A DNA stretch of 64,000 bases, taken from Halorussus salilacus. GTDB lineage: Archaea > Halobacteriota > Halobacteria > Halobacteriales > Haladaptataceae. Shown here piece after piece: positions 17,569-25,608 of the stretch. The notes beneath the pieces were generated by a model that was not told the DNA's origin, searched no databases, and was given only the letters and a program-made list of their open reading frames with translations. Position 1 is the stretch's first letter. Each line of letters starts with the position of its first letter. The DNA lies in the NCBI RefSeq assembly GCF_024138125.1, contig NZ_CP099993.1:744001-808000 (forward strand). Direction: 5' to 3'. The position numbers were made by a program, and so were the translations under genes.

Positions 17569-17787
17569 ATGGGTCTCTTCCGGAAGCTCGGAAAGCAGGT
17601 CGAGCAGTTCAAGCAGGACGCCAAGACCGCCGCCGACGAGGCCGCTGGCTACGAGTGCGCGGCGTGTGGCGCGCGGTTTCACACCTCACAGGACGACTGT
17701 CCGGAGTGCGGGTCCGACGAAGTGGCTGCGATAGACCCGGAGACCGCCGAGACCGCGAGTTCGGACGCCGCCGATTCCGGAGAGTAA
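17569..17787 (+). CDS. Small zinc-ribbon protein
   Basis: A 72-residue protein with an amphipathic N-terminal helix (MGLFRKLGKQVEQFKQDAK) and a two-knuckle zinc ribbon, CAACG and CPECGS, with an Asp/Ser/Ala-rich tail. Such proteins are common in haloarchaea; no specific function is known. A CTTATCC box at about 17533-17539 lies roughly 33 bases upstream. It starts 75 bases after tRNA-Gln. Confidence 0.8.
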   Translation: MGLFRKLGKQVEQFKQDAKTAADEAAGYECAACGARFHTSQDDCPECGSDEVAAIDPETAETASSDAADSGE

Positions 17788-17810
17788 CGTCCGACGCGTT
17801 CGGCCAGCGA

Positions 17811-18069
17811 GTGGCGTTCGGGGTGGGTACCCGCTCGAACGCCGCGCTCTCGTCTCCGCCGTCGTTCTCGCCCTCGGTTCCGTCCTCTCGTCACCGCCAT
17901 CCGTCACCACGACCTGCTCGCGGTTGGGGTGCCCGTCGCCGTTGGAACCTCCCAGCATGCGAACGCGGCGTCGACGGAACTCTCGGTCAACGCGTCGGCC
18001 GCGAGCGCCGCGAACGCGGCGCTCGCGGCCGACCGAAACCGGTCTCGGTGGACCGGGTCTGAGGGGTAG
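17811..18069 (+). pseudogene. Possible degraded membrane-protein gene fragment
   Basis: Two frames join into one plausible membrane-protein beginning. The frame through 17846 reads RRALVSAVVLALGSVL; about 17886-17893 it must lose one base to continue as TAIRHHDLLAVGVPVAVG and HANAASTELSVNASAAS in the frame ending at TAG 18067-18069. The hydrophobic pair followed by a STELSV region recalls the N-terminus of DUF58-type haloarchaeal membrane proteins (weak, from memory). No intact ORF covers the stretch 17788-18226, and I see no other gene there. Confidence 0.3.
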
Positions 18070-18226
18070 ACACCGGTTACCGCCGTCGGTGTGTAGCTTC
18101 AGACCTTCTTTGCCCCCGCCGAGACGTTCGGCAAGCGACGCATAACAAAGCCGTTGCCTACGGTCGTTACGCGTGCATGGTCCCCACTCGGAGGGAACGA
18201 GACGAACACCGCCGCCGCGAACAGCG

Positions 18227-18517
18227 ATGGACCTGACGCTGGTCGCGGCCTCCTCGGTCCTGTTCGTCGGCGTCGGGTACGCCTTCGTCCGGCGAGCGCG
18301 GCGGTCCCGGGTCGTCGTGTGGGCGCTCGTCTGCGCGTCGCTGTTCGCGCTCTCGACCCGCGACCTGTTCCGGTCCCGCGAGCGGAGCCGTCCCGGTCGG
18401 ACGCCGAGCGACGGCCGGTCCGACCGCTCGGCGGGGCGCGCCGACGCGACCGACGACGGGTCCCGTCCCCCGCTGGTCGCGCGGCTCCGCCGACGCGTCG
18501 GCGGCTGGTTCGGATGA
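18227..18517 (+). CDS. Small membrane protein, hypothetical
   Basis: A 96-residue frame from ATG 18227. Residues about 2-20 (DLTLVAASSVLFVGVGYAF) and 28-43 (VVVWALVCASLFALST) are membrane helices joined by a short basic loop; the C-terminal half is basic and low complexity (RSRERSRPGR), ending RLRRRVGGWFG. No family recognised. It precedes the alaX gene on the same strand by 90 bases. The hydrophobic profile supports a real gene but the tail composition is typical of noncoding GC-rich frames. Confidence 0.45.
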   Translation: MDLTLVAASSVLFVGVGYAFVRRARRSRVVVWALVCASLFALSTRDLFRSRERSRPGRTPSDGRSDRSAGRADATDDGSRPPLVARLRRRVGGWFG

Positions 18518-18607
18518 GCCGACGGTTGCGGGGGTCTCGGAGTTCCGACGCGCGAACGAGTTACCGCCAGCCCATGGGTTAAGACGCTCGGGGACCACCC
18601 ACCACCC

Positions 18608-19333
18608 ATGAGCGAACAGCGCTACCTCCCCGACGCCGACGGCGTGACGGAGTTCGAGGCCACGGTCGAAGACGCGACCGACGAGTACGTCGTCCTCGAT
18701 GGCACCTACTTCTACCCAGAGGGCGGCGGCCAGCCCGCCGACCGGGGCGCGCTGGAGTGGGACGGCGGCCGCGCCGAGGTCCGAGACGTCAGGAAGAACC
18801 ACGGCGACGTTCGCCACTACGTCGAGGGAATCGAGGGCGAGCGCCCCGAGGCGGGCGACCGCGTCGAGGGGCGGATCGACGCCGAGCGCCGCGAGGCCCA
18901 CCGCCGGATGCACACCGCCCAGCACGTCGTCTCGCGGGTCGTCCTCGACGAGTACGGCGGCGAGACCGCCGGGAACCAGATTCGGGCCGACCGGTCGCGC
19001 ATCGACTTCGAGCCGGTGGACTTCTCGGCGGAGGACGTAGAACGCATCGAGCACCTGTCGAACGAGGCGATAGCGCGGGACCCCTCGGTCACGAAGGCCG
19101 AGCGCCCGCGCGCGGAGGTCGAGGAAGAGGTCGACGAGGGGCGTTCGCTCCTCGACCTCATCCCCGACCACGTCGACCCGCTCCGGGTGGTCGAGATCGA
19201 GGACTTCGACTACTGCCCGTGCGGGGGCACCCACGTCGACAGCCTCGCCGAGATCGGTCGGATTCGAATCACGAACCGCGAGTCGAAGGGAGCCGACACC
19301 GAGCGCATGGAGTTCGTACTGGAGGACTCGTGA
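18608..19333 (+). CDS. alaX: Alanyl-tRNA editing protein AlaX
   Basis: A 241-residue free-standing editing domain related to the C-terminal part of AlaRS, which hydrolyses mischarged tRNA(Ala). The first part contains FYPEGGGQPADRG, the shared AlaRS/AlaX signature; the zinc/catalytic ligands are RMHTAQH (H-x-x-x-H) and C-x-x-x-H in CPCGGTHV. Length suits the medium AlaX-M class. The ATG is 90 bases after the small membrane protein gene. Confidence 0.93.
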   Translation: MSEQRYLPDADGVTEFEATVEDATDEYVVLDGTYFYPEGGGQPADRGALEWDGGRAEVRDVRKNHGDVRHYVEGIEGERPEAGDRVEGRIDAERREAHRRMHTAQHVVSRVVLDEYGGETAGNQIRADRSRIDFEPVDFSAEDVERIEHLSNEAIARDPSVTKAERPRAEVEEEVDEGRSLLDLIPDHVDPLRVVEIEDFDYCPCGGTHVDSLAEIGRIRITNRESKGADTERMEFVLEDS

Positions 19334-19536
19334 GCCGTCTGCCTTCGGGGCGGGAACTCGGTGCCGAAATGTCGGGGTCCGAAGGCGAGTCGAGGTCGAA
19401 TCACGCGAGGGCACTTCGGACGGACGCCGGAGGACTCGCGCGCGCCCTCGAATCTCCTCGTCGTAACTCTAAAGAGTCAATCATTCGTTTATACGAGTAA
19501 CAATGAGTACGCAGGCCTGTCAATCGGGGTGGTTCC

Positions 19537-20250
19537 GTGGGCGTTGAAATCAAGGAGTCGCCCGTCGCGGAGTCCGAGTTCGAGGAGATGAAGGAGTTCG
19601 TCTACGAGTACCTCTCGGCCAGCGTCGAGAACGAGGACGGCGGCGGCCGGATGCGGTGGTACCCGTGGCACTCCGCGGAGTACCGGTTCAACCACATCCT
19701 CAACGTGGTCGACCTCGCCGAGACCATCGCGGAGTCAGAGGGCGCGGACGTGGACGTGGCCCGCGTGGCCGCGCTGTTCCACGACATCGCCAAGCTCGAC
19801 GCCGACCAGGACGTTCACGCCGAGGAGGGCGCGCGCATCGCGCGCAAGTACCTCGAGACCCACGGCGACTTCCCCGACTCGTTCGTCGAGGAGGTGTGCA
19901 AGGCGGTCGAGAACCACTCGTATCAGGGCGAGGTGACCGACCTCCCGCTCGAAACCCAGTGTCTCATCGAGGCCGACCTGCTCGACAAGGTCGGCGCGAA
20001 CGGGACCGCGCTGATGCTCCTGCGGATGGGCTACGAGGCCCGCACCCACATGGACGCCGCCGAGATGGTCGACCGCGTGATGGAGCGGGGCAAGGACGCC
20101 GCCGACCGCGTCCGCAGCGACACCGCCGAGGGCATCGCCCACGAGCGACTCAAGCGCGTCAAGTGGTTCCGCGAGTGGCTCGAAGCCGAGGTGCCCGAGA
20201 TGGACCGCGAGCACTCCGGGTCGCCGCGGGGTCACGAGCGGCGGCCCTAG
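19537..20250 (+). CDS. HD-domain phosphohydrolase
   Basis: A 237-residue protein from GTG 19537. The HD superfamily metal ligands are present: FNHILNVVDLAE (first His), LFHDIAKLD (His-Asp) and later VENHSYQG and EADLLDKVGA, so it should hydrolyse a phosphate mono- or diester; the substrate is unknown. TTTATAC lies at 19489-19495 about 45 bases upstream. It ends tail-to-tail with lysE, the two stop codons sharing CTAG (20247-20250). Confidence 0.88.
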   Translation: MGVEIKESPVAESEFEEMKEFVYEYLSASVENEDGGGRMRWYPWHSAEYRFNHILNVVDLAETIAESEGADVDVARVAALFHDIAKLDADQDVHAEEGARIARKYLETHGDFPDSFVEEVCKAVENHSYQGEVTDLPLETQCLIEADLLDKVGANGTALMLLRMGYEARTHMDAAEMVDRVMERGKDAADRVRSDTAEGIAHERLKRVKWFREWLEAEVPEMDREHSGSPRGHERRP

Positions 20251-20912
20251 CCGAGCACCACAACCGCCTCGCGGAGAAAGGAGAGTCCGGCGAGCGCCAG
20301 CACCGCGGCGCTGAGGTAGGCCACGGCGGGCGCGAACGCGTCCACGCGCCGCCCGGCCGCGACCAGCGCGGCCGGAAAGCCGGTTATCCAGACCCCGATG
20401 CCCGCGAAGAAGCCGACGACGATGACCGGGCTTCCGGTGGCGACGCTGACGCCGCCGAGCGCATCAAGGGTGAACTGTCCGGGGTCGAGCAGACCGACGC
20501 CCGCGGTGAGCCACCAGAGTATCTGGTAGGGGTTGGTGAGCGCGAGCGCGAACGCCTTCCGGAAGCCCCTGCTGTCGGCCGACGAGGCCGCCGGGGCGGC
20601 CTCGTCGGCACCGAACGCGGCGCTGGCGTCGCTCGCCGCGCCGTACGCGAAGTACAGCATCAGCAGGCCGCCAGCGCCGAACAGCGCGGCCCGGACGGCC
20701 GGAAGTTCGTCCACGACCGCGACCACCCCGAGCAACGCCAGCGCGAAGAAGCAGGCGTCGGCGGTCATCGCGCCGAGTCCCGCGCGGAATCCCGACCCCC
20801 AGCCGCGGAGGACGCTCTCCTCGGCGATGATGGCGTTCATCGGCCCCGGCGGCGCGGCGAGCGACAGTCCGAGGGCCACGCCAGCGAGCGCGGAGACGGC
20901 TCCGTCGAGCAT
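20247..20912 (-). CDS. LysE/RhtB-family exporter
   Basis: A 221-residue, six-helix inner membrane protein. The N-terminal signature APPGPMNAIIAEESVLRGW and GLGAMTADACFF are typical of LysE/RhtB amino-acid or small-molecule exporters. A small Ala/Asp-rich loop divides the two helix triplets; ALTNPYQILWW is the second-half motif. The substrate cannot be assigned. Convergent with the HD gene, sharing stop bases. Its upstream gap (20913-21031) contains a perfect 34-base palindrome. Confidence 0.88.
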   Translation of the reverse strand: MLDGAVSALAGVALGLSLAAPPGPMNAIIAEESVLRGWGSGFRAGLGAMTADACFFALALLGVVAVVDELPAVRAALFGAGGLLMLYFAYGAASDASAAFGADEAAPAASSADSRGFRKAFALALTNPYQILWWLTAGVGLLDPGQFTLDALGGVSVATGSPVIVVGFFAGIGVWITGFPAALVAAGRRVDAFAPAVAYLSAAVLALAGLSFLREAVVVLG

Positions 20913-20966
20913 CGGTTCGGGGTTCGAATCCGGGCGTGAAAAGGCCTGCTACACCGGCGAGGGCTT

Positions 20967-21000
20967 CGGGGCGGCCCGCGCCCGGGCGCGGGCCGCCCCG
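20967..21000 (-). terminator. 34-bp perfect palindrome downstream of the GDT1-like gene
   Basis: Arms CGGGGCGGCCCGCGCCC (20967-20983) and its exact reverse complement (20984-21000) with no loop. It starts 32 bases after the stop of the minus-strand GDT1-like gene and 55 bases before lysE. A role as an RNA hairpin at the 3' end of the metal operon is the simplest reading, but there is no T-run. Confidence 0.55.
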
Positions 21001-21031
21001 GTGGAAAACGGAACGAGGGGGCCAGCGCGCC

Positions 21032-21739
21032 TCAGAACGCGCCGAGGAGTGCCGACGACACCGCGCCGACGAGGCTCTCCCAGACCGAGAAACCGGTCGC
21101 GACCGCCAGAAGGGTGTCGGCCGCGAAGAACGCGAACAGCGCCGCCGCCCCGAAGTGGGCCTTCCGGGGGTCGAACCGGTCGGAGAACCGGTGGAAGAAG
21201 TAGGCGTTCGCGAGGCTCACGGGGATGATGGCGGCCATCTCGCCGACCCAGATGGCCGAGGTCGCGCCGTACTGGGCGGCGAGTCCGATGGTGACCAGCT
21301 GGGTCTTGTCGCCGAACTCGCCCGCGGCCATCATCACGAAGATGGGGGCGAATCCGCCCCACGACTCCGAGAGGTCCCGGCCCGCGATGGTGGGGAGGTC
21401 GACGTTCGGGGTGACCGTCGCGAACCCGCCGTCGGACTCGACCGACGTCCCCGACTCGTCGGCCGGAGGTGCCGACCGCCACAGCAGGACCGCGAACGCC
21501 AGGAACAGCGTCGCGGTCAGGAGGTCGAGCGCGAGCGGCGAGAGCGCGGTCTGGAGCGCCCGCCCGAACAGGATTTCGAGCGCGGTCCACCCCGCGAACG
21601 CCGCGCCCGCGGCGCTCACGACGACCTTGGGGTCGTACCGGGTCGAGAGGCCAGCGATGATGAACTGGACCTTCTCGCCCGGCAGGACCGCGAGCTGGGC
21701 GACGAACGCCACGACCGCGATCTCGGCCCAGCCGGTCAC
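21032..21739 (-). CDS. TMEM165/GDT1 (UPF0016) family cation transporter
   Basis: A 235-residue membrane protein with two related halves. The second half has the family motif E-x-G-D-K in GEFGDKTQLVTIGLA; the first half has the shortened counterpart LPGEKVQFIIAGLS, where the Gly-Asp is missing. Known members export Mn or Ca; manganese export is suggested here because the gene overlaps by four bases with a DtxR/MntR-type regulator. An acidic loop lies between the halves (about residues 100-130). Confidence 0.85.
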   Translation of the reverse strand: MTGWAEIAVVAFVAQLAVLPGEKVQFIIAGLSTRYDPKVVVSAAGAAFAGWTALEILFGRALQTALSPLALDLLTATLFLAFAVLLWRSAPPADESGTSVESDGGFATVTPNVDLPTIAGRDLSESWGGFAPIFVMMAAGEFGDKTQLVTIGLAAQYGATSAIWVGEMAAIIPVSLANAYFFHRFSDRFDPRKAHFGAAALFAFFAADTLLAVATGFSVWESLVGAVSSALLGAF

Positions 21740-22458
21740 GCACCACCCACCCCGGTTTCGGGGGTCTCGTTGGCGGGGTCGACCGTTCGGACCCGGATGG
21801 ACCGGGCGACGTTCTCGGGCAGGCTCTGGTCGCGTCGCTCGCTATCGGCGGCGGCCTCGCGGTCGAACGCCACCGTCACCATGCCGAACGGAGCCACGTC
21901 GACGACCTCGAGTTCGGTGCCGGGCGTGATGCCCGCGTCGGCGAGGTAGCCCAGTTCCTCCTCGTCGCGGTCGCTCACGCGCGCGACCACGACCGCGTCG
22001 CCCGAGTCGTACTCGGTGAGGGGCGTCGTGTCGTCCTCCTCGGGCGGCGTGAGGTCGGCGCTCGGGATGGGGTCGCCGTGCGGGTCGACCTCGGGGTCGC
22101 CCAGCGCCTCGGCGACCCGGCGCTCGAACTCCTCGCTGATGTGGTGTTCGAGCCGGTCGGCCTCGTCGTGGACCTCGTTCCACGAGTAGTCGAGGTGCTC
22201 GGTCAGGTACGCCTCCAGCAGGCGGTGGTGGCGCAGGACTTCGAGCGCGACCGTCTCTCCCTCCGGGGTGAGTTCGACTCCCTTGTACTTCTCGCGCTCG
22301 ACCAGCCCCCGGTCTTCGAGCTTCTCGACCATGCTCGTCACCGTCGGCGGCGTCACGTCGAGGTACTCCGCGATTGCCGAGGTGGCGACGGGAGCGCCGT
22401 CCTCCGTCTGGAGGGCGTAGATGGCTTTCAGATAGTCCTCCATCACGTCGCTCAACAT
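21736..22458 (-). CDS. MntR/DtxR-family metal-dependent regulator with FeoA-like domain
   Basis: A 240-residue repressor. The N-terminal winged helix (EDYLKAIYALQ then IAEYLDVTPPTVTSMVEKL), the dimerisation/metal helix region (RHHRLLEAYLTEHLDYSWNEVHDEADRLEHH) and a C-terminal SH3-like FeoA domain (about 150-215) are all present. It is the first gene of an operon with the GDT1-like transporter. A palindrome (22466-22481) lies between a TATA box and the start codon, so it probably represses itself. Manganese is favoured over iron by the GDT1 partner (inference). Confidence 0.9.
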   Translation of the reverse strand: MLSDVMEDYLKAIYALQTEDGAPVATSAIAEYLDVTPPTVTSMVEKLEDRGLVEREKYKGVELTPEGETVALEVLRHHRLLEAYLTEHLDYSWNEVHDEADRLEHHISEEFERRVAEALGDPEVDPHGDPIPSADLTPPEEDDTTPLTEYDSGDAVVVARVSDRDEEELGYLADAGITPGTELEVVDVAPFGMVTVAFDREAAADSERRDQSLPENVARSIRVRTVDPANETPETGVGGA

Positions 22459-22465
22459 GGTGTCG

Positions 22466-22481
22466 TTTAGATTCGTCTAAA
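22466..22481. promoter_or_regulatory. DtxR-type operator in the MntR-like promoter
   Basis: TTTAGA-TTCG-TCTAAA, a perfect 6-base inverted repeat with 4-base spacer. It lies 8 bases upstream of the start codon (22458, minus strand) and just inside a TTTATA box (22483-22488), so a bound dimer would cover the transcription start. Size and position match metal-repressor operators. Confidence 0.65.
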
Positions 22482-22502
22482 GTTTATATTTGTCCCTGTC
22501 CG

Positions 22503-22538
22503 GGAGGGCGGGAGACCGCCTGCGGTCTCCCGCCCTCC
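22503..22538. repeat. Perfect palindrome in a divergent intergenic region
   Basis: Arms of 17 bases (GGAGGGCGGGAGACCGC at 22503-22519 and its exact complement at 22522-22538) around the dinucleotide CT. It sits between two divergently transcribed genes, so it is not a terminator. Confidence 0.85.
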
Positions 22539-22671
22539 GGGAGAGTGTGCGACAGACCGCGCGAAACCGACGTTACCGGGCGTTTACTCGGCGATAGACC
22601 GGTCGTGTGCGACCGCCATCGAGCGCGTAGACGGCGTATAACTATGCCCGGGAGCGCCGTGGGTCCGAATC

Positions 22672-22842
22672 ATGTCGAGAGCCGCGACCAGAATCGGGTG
22701 CCCGAACTGCGACGACCCCACCGTGGAGGTCGCCCGCGTCGTCGGCGAGCGCGACCCGGAGTTCCACGACGCGGGGCGACTCAAGGGGACGAGCGTCGAC
22801 TGTAGCAACTGCGGCGACGAGTTCGAAGTATACTTCTACTGA
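22672..22842 (+). CDS. Very small zinc-ribbon protein (56 aa)
   Basis: A 56-residue protein with two CxxC pairs, GCPNCDD (residues 9-15) and DCSNCGDEF (43-51), a compact zinc ribbon separated by a charged helix-like segment, ending EVYFY. A TATAACT box lies about 35 bases upstream. Haloarchaea encode many such mini zinc-finger proteins, several affecting metabolism or biofilm formation; the role of this one is unknown. Confidence 0.75.
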   Translation: MSRAATRIGCPNCDDPTVEVARVVGERDPEFHDAGRLKGTSVDCSNCGDEFEVYFY

Positions 22843-22954
22843 CCCCCTGACGCGATTCCGACCGCCGAACGCGAGCCCTTCCCCCCGCTTCGGTGGGCCT
22901 GACCCGGATGTAGACGGTCAATAACGATGTGACCGCTGGACGTGGGTGAGAGAC

Positions 22955-23080
22955 ATGACCGACTCAGAATCGAGCCGGGGCGTGACCGCCCACCACCACG
23001 ACGGCAGTCTCGAACTCCGGTCGTCGGCGTCGCCCGACGCGTGGATCATCGCCGACAACCCCGCGACGGTCGAGCGCTAG
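22955..23080 (+). CDS. Tiny conserved-looking haloarchaeal protein (41 aa)
   Basis: A 41-residue frame starting MTDSESSRGV, with HHHDGSLELRSSASPDAW and ending NPATVER. The beta-like segment followed by AW resembles the end of the 62-residue gene at 7098-7286. It stops tail-to-tail with thrC, the two stops sharing CTAG at 23077-23080, which argues that the end is real. Function unknown. Confidence 0.5.
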   Translation: MTDSESSRGVTAHHHDGSLELRSSASPDAWIIADNPATVER

Positions 23081-24321
23081 ATTCCCTTGCTCATCAGGTG
23101 ACTCCGGAGCACGTCGTCGTCCTTGTTGCCCGCGCCGGTGTTGAGCAGGACGACGGTGTCGTCTTCGTCGAACTCCCCGCGTCGGGCGAGTTCCCACGCG
23201 CCGCTGGCGGCCGCCGCGCAGGTCGCGCCCATCTCCAGTCCCTCGCGCTGGGCGACCGCGACCGCGCTGTCGAGGATGTCCTCGTCGCTGGTGGCGACCG
23301 CGCCCCCGTCGCTCTCGCGCAGGGCGTCGAGGATGAGGGGACTCGCGCCGGGGTCCGGAATCTCGATGCCGCCACAGATGGTGTCGGGGACCTCCCAGAC
23401 CTCGTGAACGTCCTTGCCCTCCTCGAACGCCTCGACGACGGGCGCGCATCCCGACGACTGGGCCGCGTACATCGACGGGAGTTCGTCGGTGAGGCCCAGC
23501 TCGCGGAGTTCCTTGGCCGCCTTGTGCATCCCGACGAGGCCGACGCCGCCGCCGGTCGGGTAGACGACCGCGTCGGGGACCTCCCAGTCGTTCTGCTCGA
23601 CCACCTCGTAGAGCATGGTCTTCTTGCCCTCGTGGCGGTAGGGCGTCACGAACGTCTTGACCGAGTACCAGTCGTCGTGCTCGGCCATCGCGTCGGCGTA
23701 GGCCTCGCCCGCGTCGCCGATGCGCCCCTCGACGACCGTGAGGTCGCCGCCGTGGACGTTGACCATCGCCTTGTTCGTGAACCCCGACCGGGAGGGCAGG
23801 AAGACGTGCGAGTCGAGTCCGGCGCGGGCGGCGTAGGCCGCGGCGGCCTGCCCGGCGTTGCCCGCGGAGTTGAGCGCCACGTCGGTCGCGCCGTGCTGGA
23901 CCGCCGCCGTCACGGCGGCGGTCTGCCCGCGGTCCTTGAACGTGCCCGTGGGGTTGCGGCCCTCGTCCTTGAGCAGGACGCGCCCGACCCCCAACTCCTC
24001 GGCGAGGTCGGGACACTCGACGAGCTGGGTCGCGCCCTCGTCCATCGTGACCGCCGATTCCCGCGGGAAGGGGAGAAGTTCCTCGTAGCGCCACATCGAG
24101 TCGAACCGCCGCGATTCGAGGGTCTCGCGCATGAGGTCGATGGCGTCATCGGAGTTCGAAGAACTCCGATTGCTCGTCAGGCTCCGCCTGACGGCGTCGT
24201 AGTCGTAGTCGGGGTCCAGAATCCCGTCGCAGTCGGGACAGCGGTGGGTCGCGGTCTCGGCGTCGAACGTCTCGCCGCAGTCGACGCAGGTCAGGCCGAC
24301 GAACGCCTCGGTGGTCTCCAT
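23077..24321 (-). CDS. thrC: Threonine synthase
   Basis: A 414-residue PLP enzyme converting O-phosphohomoserine to threonine. An N-terminal zinc ribbon (CVDCGETF, CPDCDG) typical of archaeal ThrC precedes the fold-type II core; the PLP lysine is in PTGTFKDRGQ (about residue 129) and the substrate/cofactor loop SAGNAGQ follows. ATG 24321 (METTEAFVG) is used; ATG 24348 is possible. An odd Ser/Asn-rich insert (SLTSNRSSSNSDD, near residue 50) coincides with two adjacent perfect palindromes at 24148-24193, suggesting a small palindromic insertion tolerated in a linker. Confidence 0.93.
   Translation of the reverse strand: METTEAFVGLTCVDCGETFDAETATHRCPDCDGILDPDYDYDAVRRSLTSNRSSSNSDDAIDLMRETLESRRFDSMWRYEELLPFPRESAVTMDEGATQLVECPDLAEELGVGRVLLKDEGRNPTGTFKDRGQTAAVTAAVQHGATDVALNSAGNAGQAAAAYAARAGLDSHVFLPSRSGFTNKAMVNVHGGDLTVVEGRIGDAGEAYADAMAEHDDWYSVKTFVTPYRHEGKKTMLYEVVEQNDWEVPDAVVYPTGGGVGLVGMHKAAKELRELGLTDELPSMYAAQSSGCAPVVEAFEEGKDVHEVWEVPDTICGGIEIPDPGASPLILDALRESDGGAVATSDEDILDSAVAVAQREGLEMGATCAAAASGAWELARRGEFDEDDTVVLLNTGAGNKDDDVLRSHLMSKGI
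24148..24193. repeat. Pair of palindromes inside thrC
   Basis: ATCGGAGTTC-GAA-GAACTCCGAT (24148-24170, 10-base arms) is followed four bases later by CGTCAGGC-TCC-GCCTGACG (24175-24193, 8-base arms). Both are perfect and lie in coding sequence for the low-complexity linker between the zinc ribbon and the PLP core. Confidence 0.85.
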
Positions 24322-24409
24322 GCGCGGGCGTTGGAAGTCGAGGGACATATCGCTGGCCCTTCGCGGCAAGGGGTCGGGGTTCCGGGCAGAGGGCGGGCCG
24401 TCGCCGCGG

Positions 24410-25186
24410 TCACTCCCACTCGGGCTCGCGGTCGTCGAGGAACGCCCCCATCCCCTCGCGCTGGTCGTGGGTGCCGAACAGGCCGCTCCAGAGGCGGCGC
24501 TCGTACCGGAGTCCAGCCTCCTGACTCGTCTCGTGGGCCTGATTCAGCGCCTCCTTGGCGGCCCGCAGGGCGTAGGCGGGCTTTTCGGCGAGGTCGGCGG
24601 CGAGTTCCGCGACGTGGTCGTCGAGCTGGTCGCCCGCGACGACCTCGCCGACGAGGCCGTGTTCGTGGGCGTCTTGGGCGTCGATGCGCTCGCCGAAGAA
24701 GATCAGGCGGCGCGCTATCTCGTCGCCGACGAGGCGCGGGAGCCGCTGGCTCCCGCCCCAGCCGGGGATGATGCCCAGATCGATCTCGGTCTGACCGATG
24801 ACCGCGTCCTCGGTCGCGACCCGGAGGTCGCAGGCCAGCGCGAGTTCACAGCCCCCGCCGAAGGCGTAGCCGTTGATGGCGGCGATGACGGGCGCGGGGA
24901 AGCGTTCGAGCTTGTCGGCGACCCGGTGGCCCAGTTCGGCGTAGGCCTGGGCCTCGGGCGTCGAGAGGTCCCGCATGTAACTGATGTCGGCGCCCGCGAC
25001 GAAGGCGTCCTCGCCCGCGCCGGTGAGGACGAGCGCGCGAGCGCCCTCCTCGTCGGCCTCCGCGAGCGCCTCCTCGATGGCCTCCAGCGTCTCGACGTTC
25101 AGGGCGTTGAGTCGGTCGGGTCGGTCGACGGTCAGGGTTGCGACCCCGCCGTCGAACGTGAGCCGGATTGTGTCCCACTCGGACAT
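24410..25186 (-). CDS. Enoyl-CoA hydratase/isomerase family protein
   Basis: A 258-residue crotonase-fold enzyme. The oxyanion-hole regions FVAGADISYM and INGYAFGGGCELALACD and the catalytic-region EIDLGIIPGWGGSQRL (Glu in the position used by hydratases) are present. It probably hydrates 2-enoyl-CoA in fatty-acid or 3-hydroxybutyryl-CoA metabolism. The region upstream (25187-25608) has no gene but a dispersed repeat copy. It is followed at 88 bases by thrC on the same strand, without an obvious functional link. Confidence 0.92.
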   Translation of the reverse strand: MSEWDTIRLTFDGGVATLTVDRPDRLNALNVETLEAIEEALAEADEEGARALVLTGAGEDAFVAGADISYMRDLSTPEAQAYAELGHRVADKLERFPAPVIAAINGYAFGGGCELALACDLRVATEDAVIGQTEIDLGIIPGWGGSQRLPRLVGDEIARRLIFFGERIDAQDAHEHGLVGEVVAGDQLDDHVAELAADLAEKPAYALRAAKEALNQAHETSQEAGLRYERRLWSGLFGTHDQREGMGAFLDDREPEWE

Positions 25187-25307
25187 ATTCGGACCGACGA
25201 CCGCGCACGGAATAATCCTTCCGAGAGACGGTCACGTTCCCGAGGGGTCGACTCTCTCGTGTTCGGGCGACCCCTGCATCCGGGTGCGAGACGTTGACCT
25301 CTCCGCA

Positions 25308-25452
25308 CCGGCGCGCGCTGGCGCGACCCGCAAGTGGTCGCGCCATCGTTCGCGCGAGGGATGAGTATCGCAGGGTGTGAGCGGAGCGAACACCCGAGAA
25401 ACGCAGTCGGTTGGGGAGGACGTGGCCCGCGGTCGCGGTGCGGTCTCACAGG
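25308..25452 (+). repeat. Dispersed hairpin repeat, copy 1 (5' part)
   Basis: Shares with copies at 28388-28657 and 60014-60284 the order: GGCGCGCGCTGGCGCGACC, a hairpin closing with GGTCGCGCC, GCGCGAGGGATGAG, an inverted repeat around GAGCGGAGCGA, the core CAGTCGGTTGGGGAGGAC and GCGGTCGCGGTGC. It lacks the second half present in the other two. It lies in the 422-base gap 25187-25608, where I see no gene. Confidence 0.9.
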
Positions 25453-25608
25453 TACCGGGAGTAGCTAGCCGCATGCTGACTGCCCCACCGAACCCGAATC
25501 GACCTTCTCGACGAGTTAGCACCGCGAAAATCCCCGAATTCTGCCACGATTCTGTCTCGTTCTCCCTTCCGGAAAGCGGAAATATCGCCCGGCCGTACCG
25601 TCCGGGCG

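Noticed and set aside
17569-17787. Ferredoxin-like reading of the small zinc-ribbon protein
   Set aside because: Only two CxxC-type knuckles spaced as a zinc ribbon; no 4Fe-4S or 2Fe-2S pattern.
19503-19547. 14-codon ORF before the HD-domain gene
   Set aside because: The TTTATAC box is only about 12 bases away, so the transcript would start after its ATG; it is unlikely to be translated.
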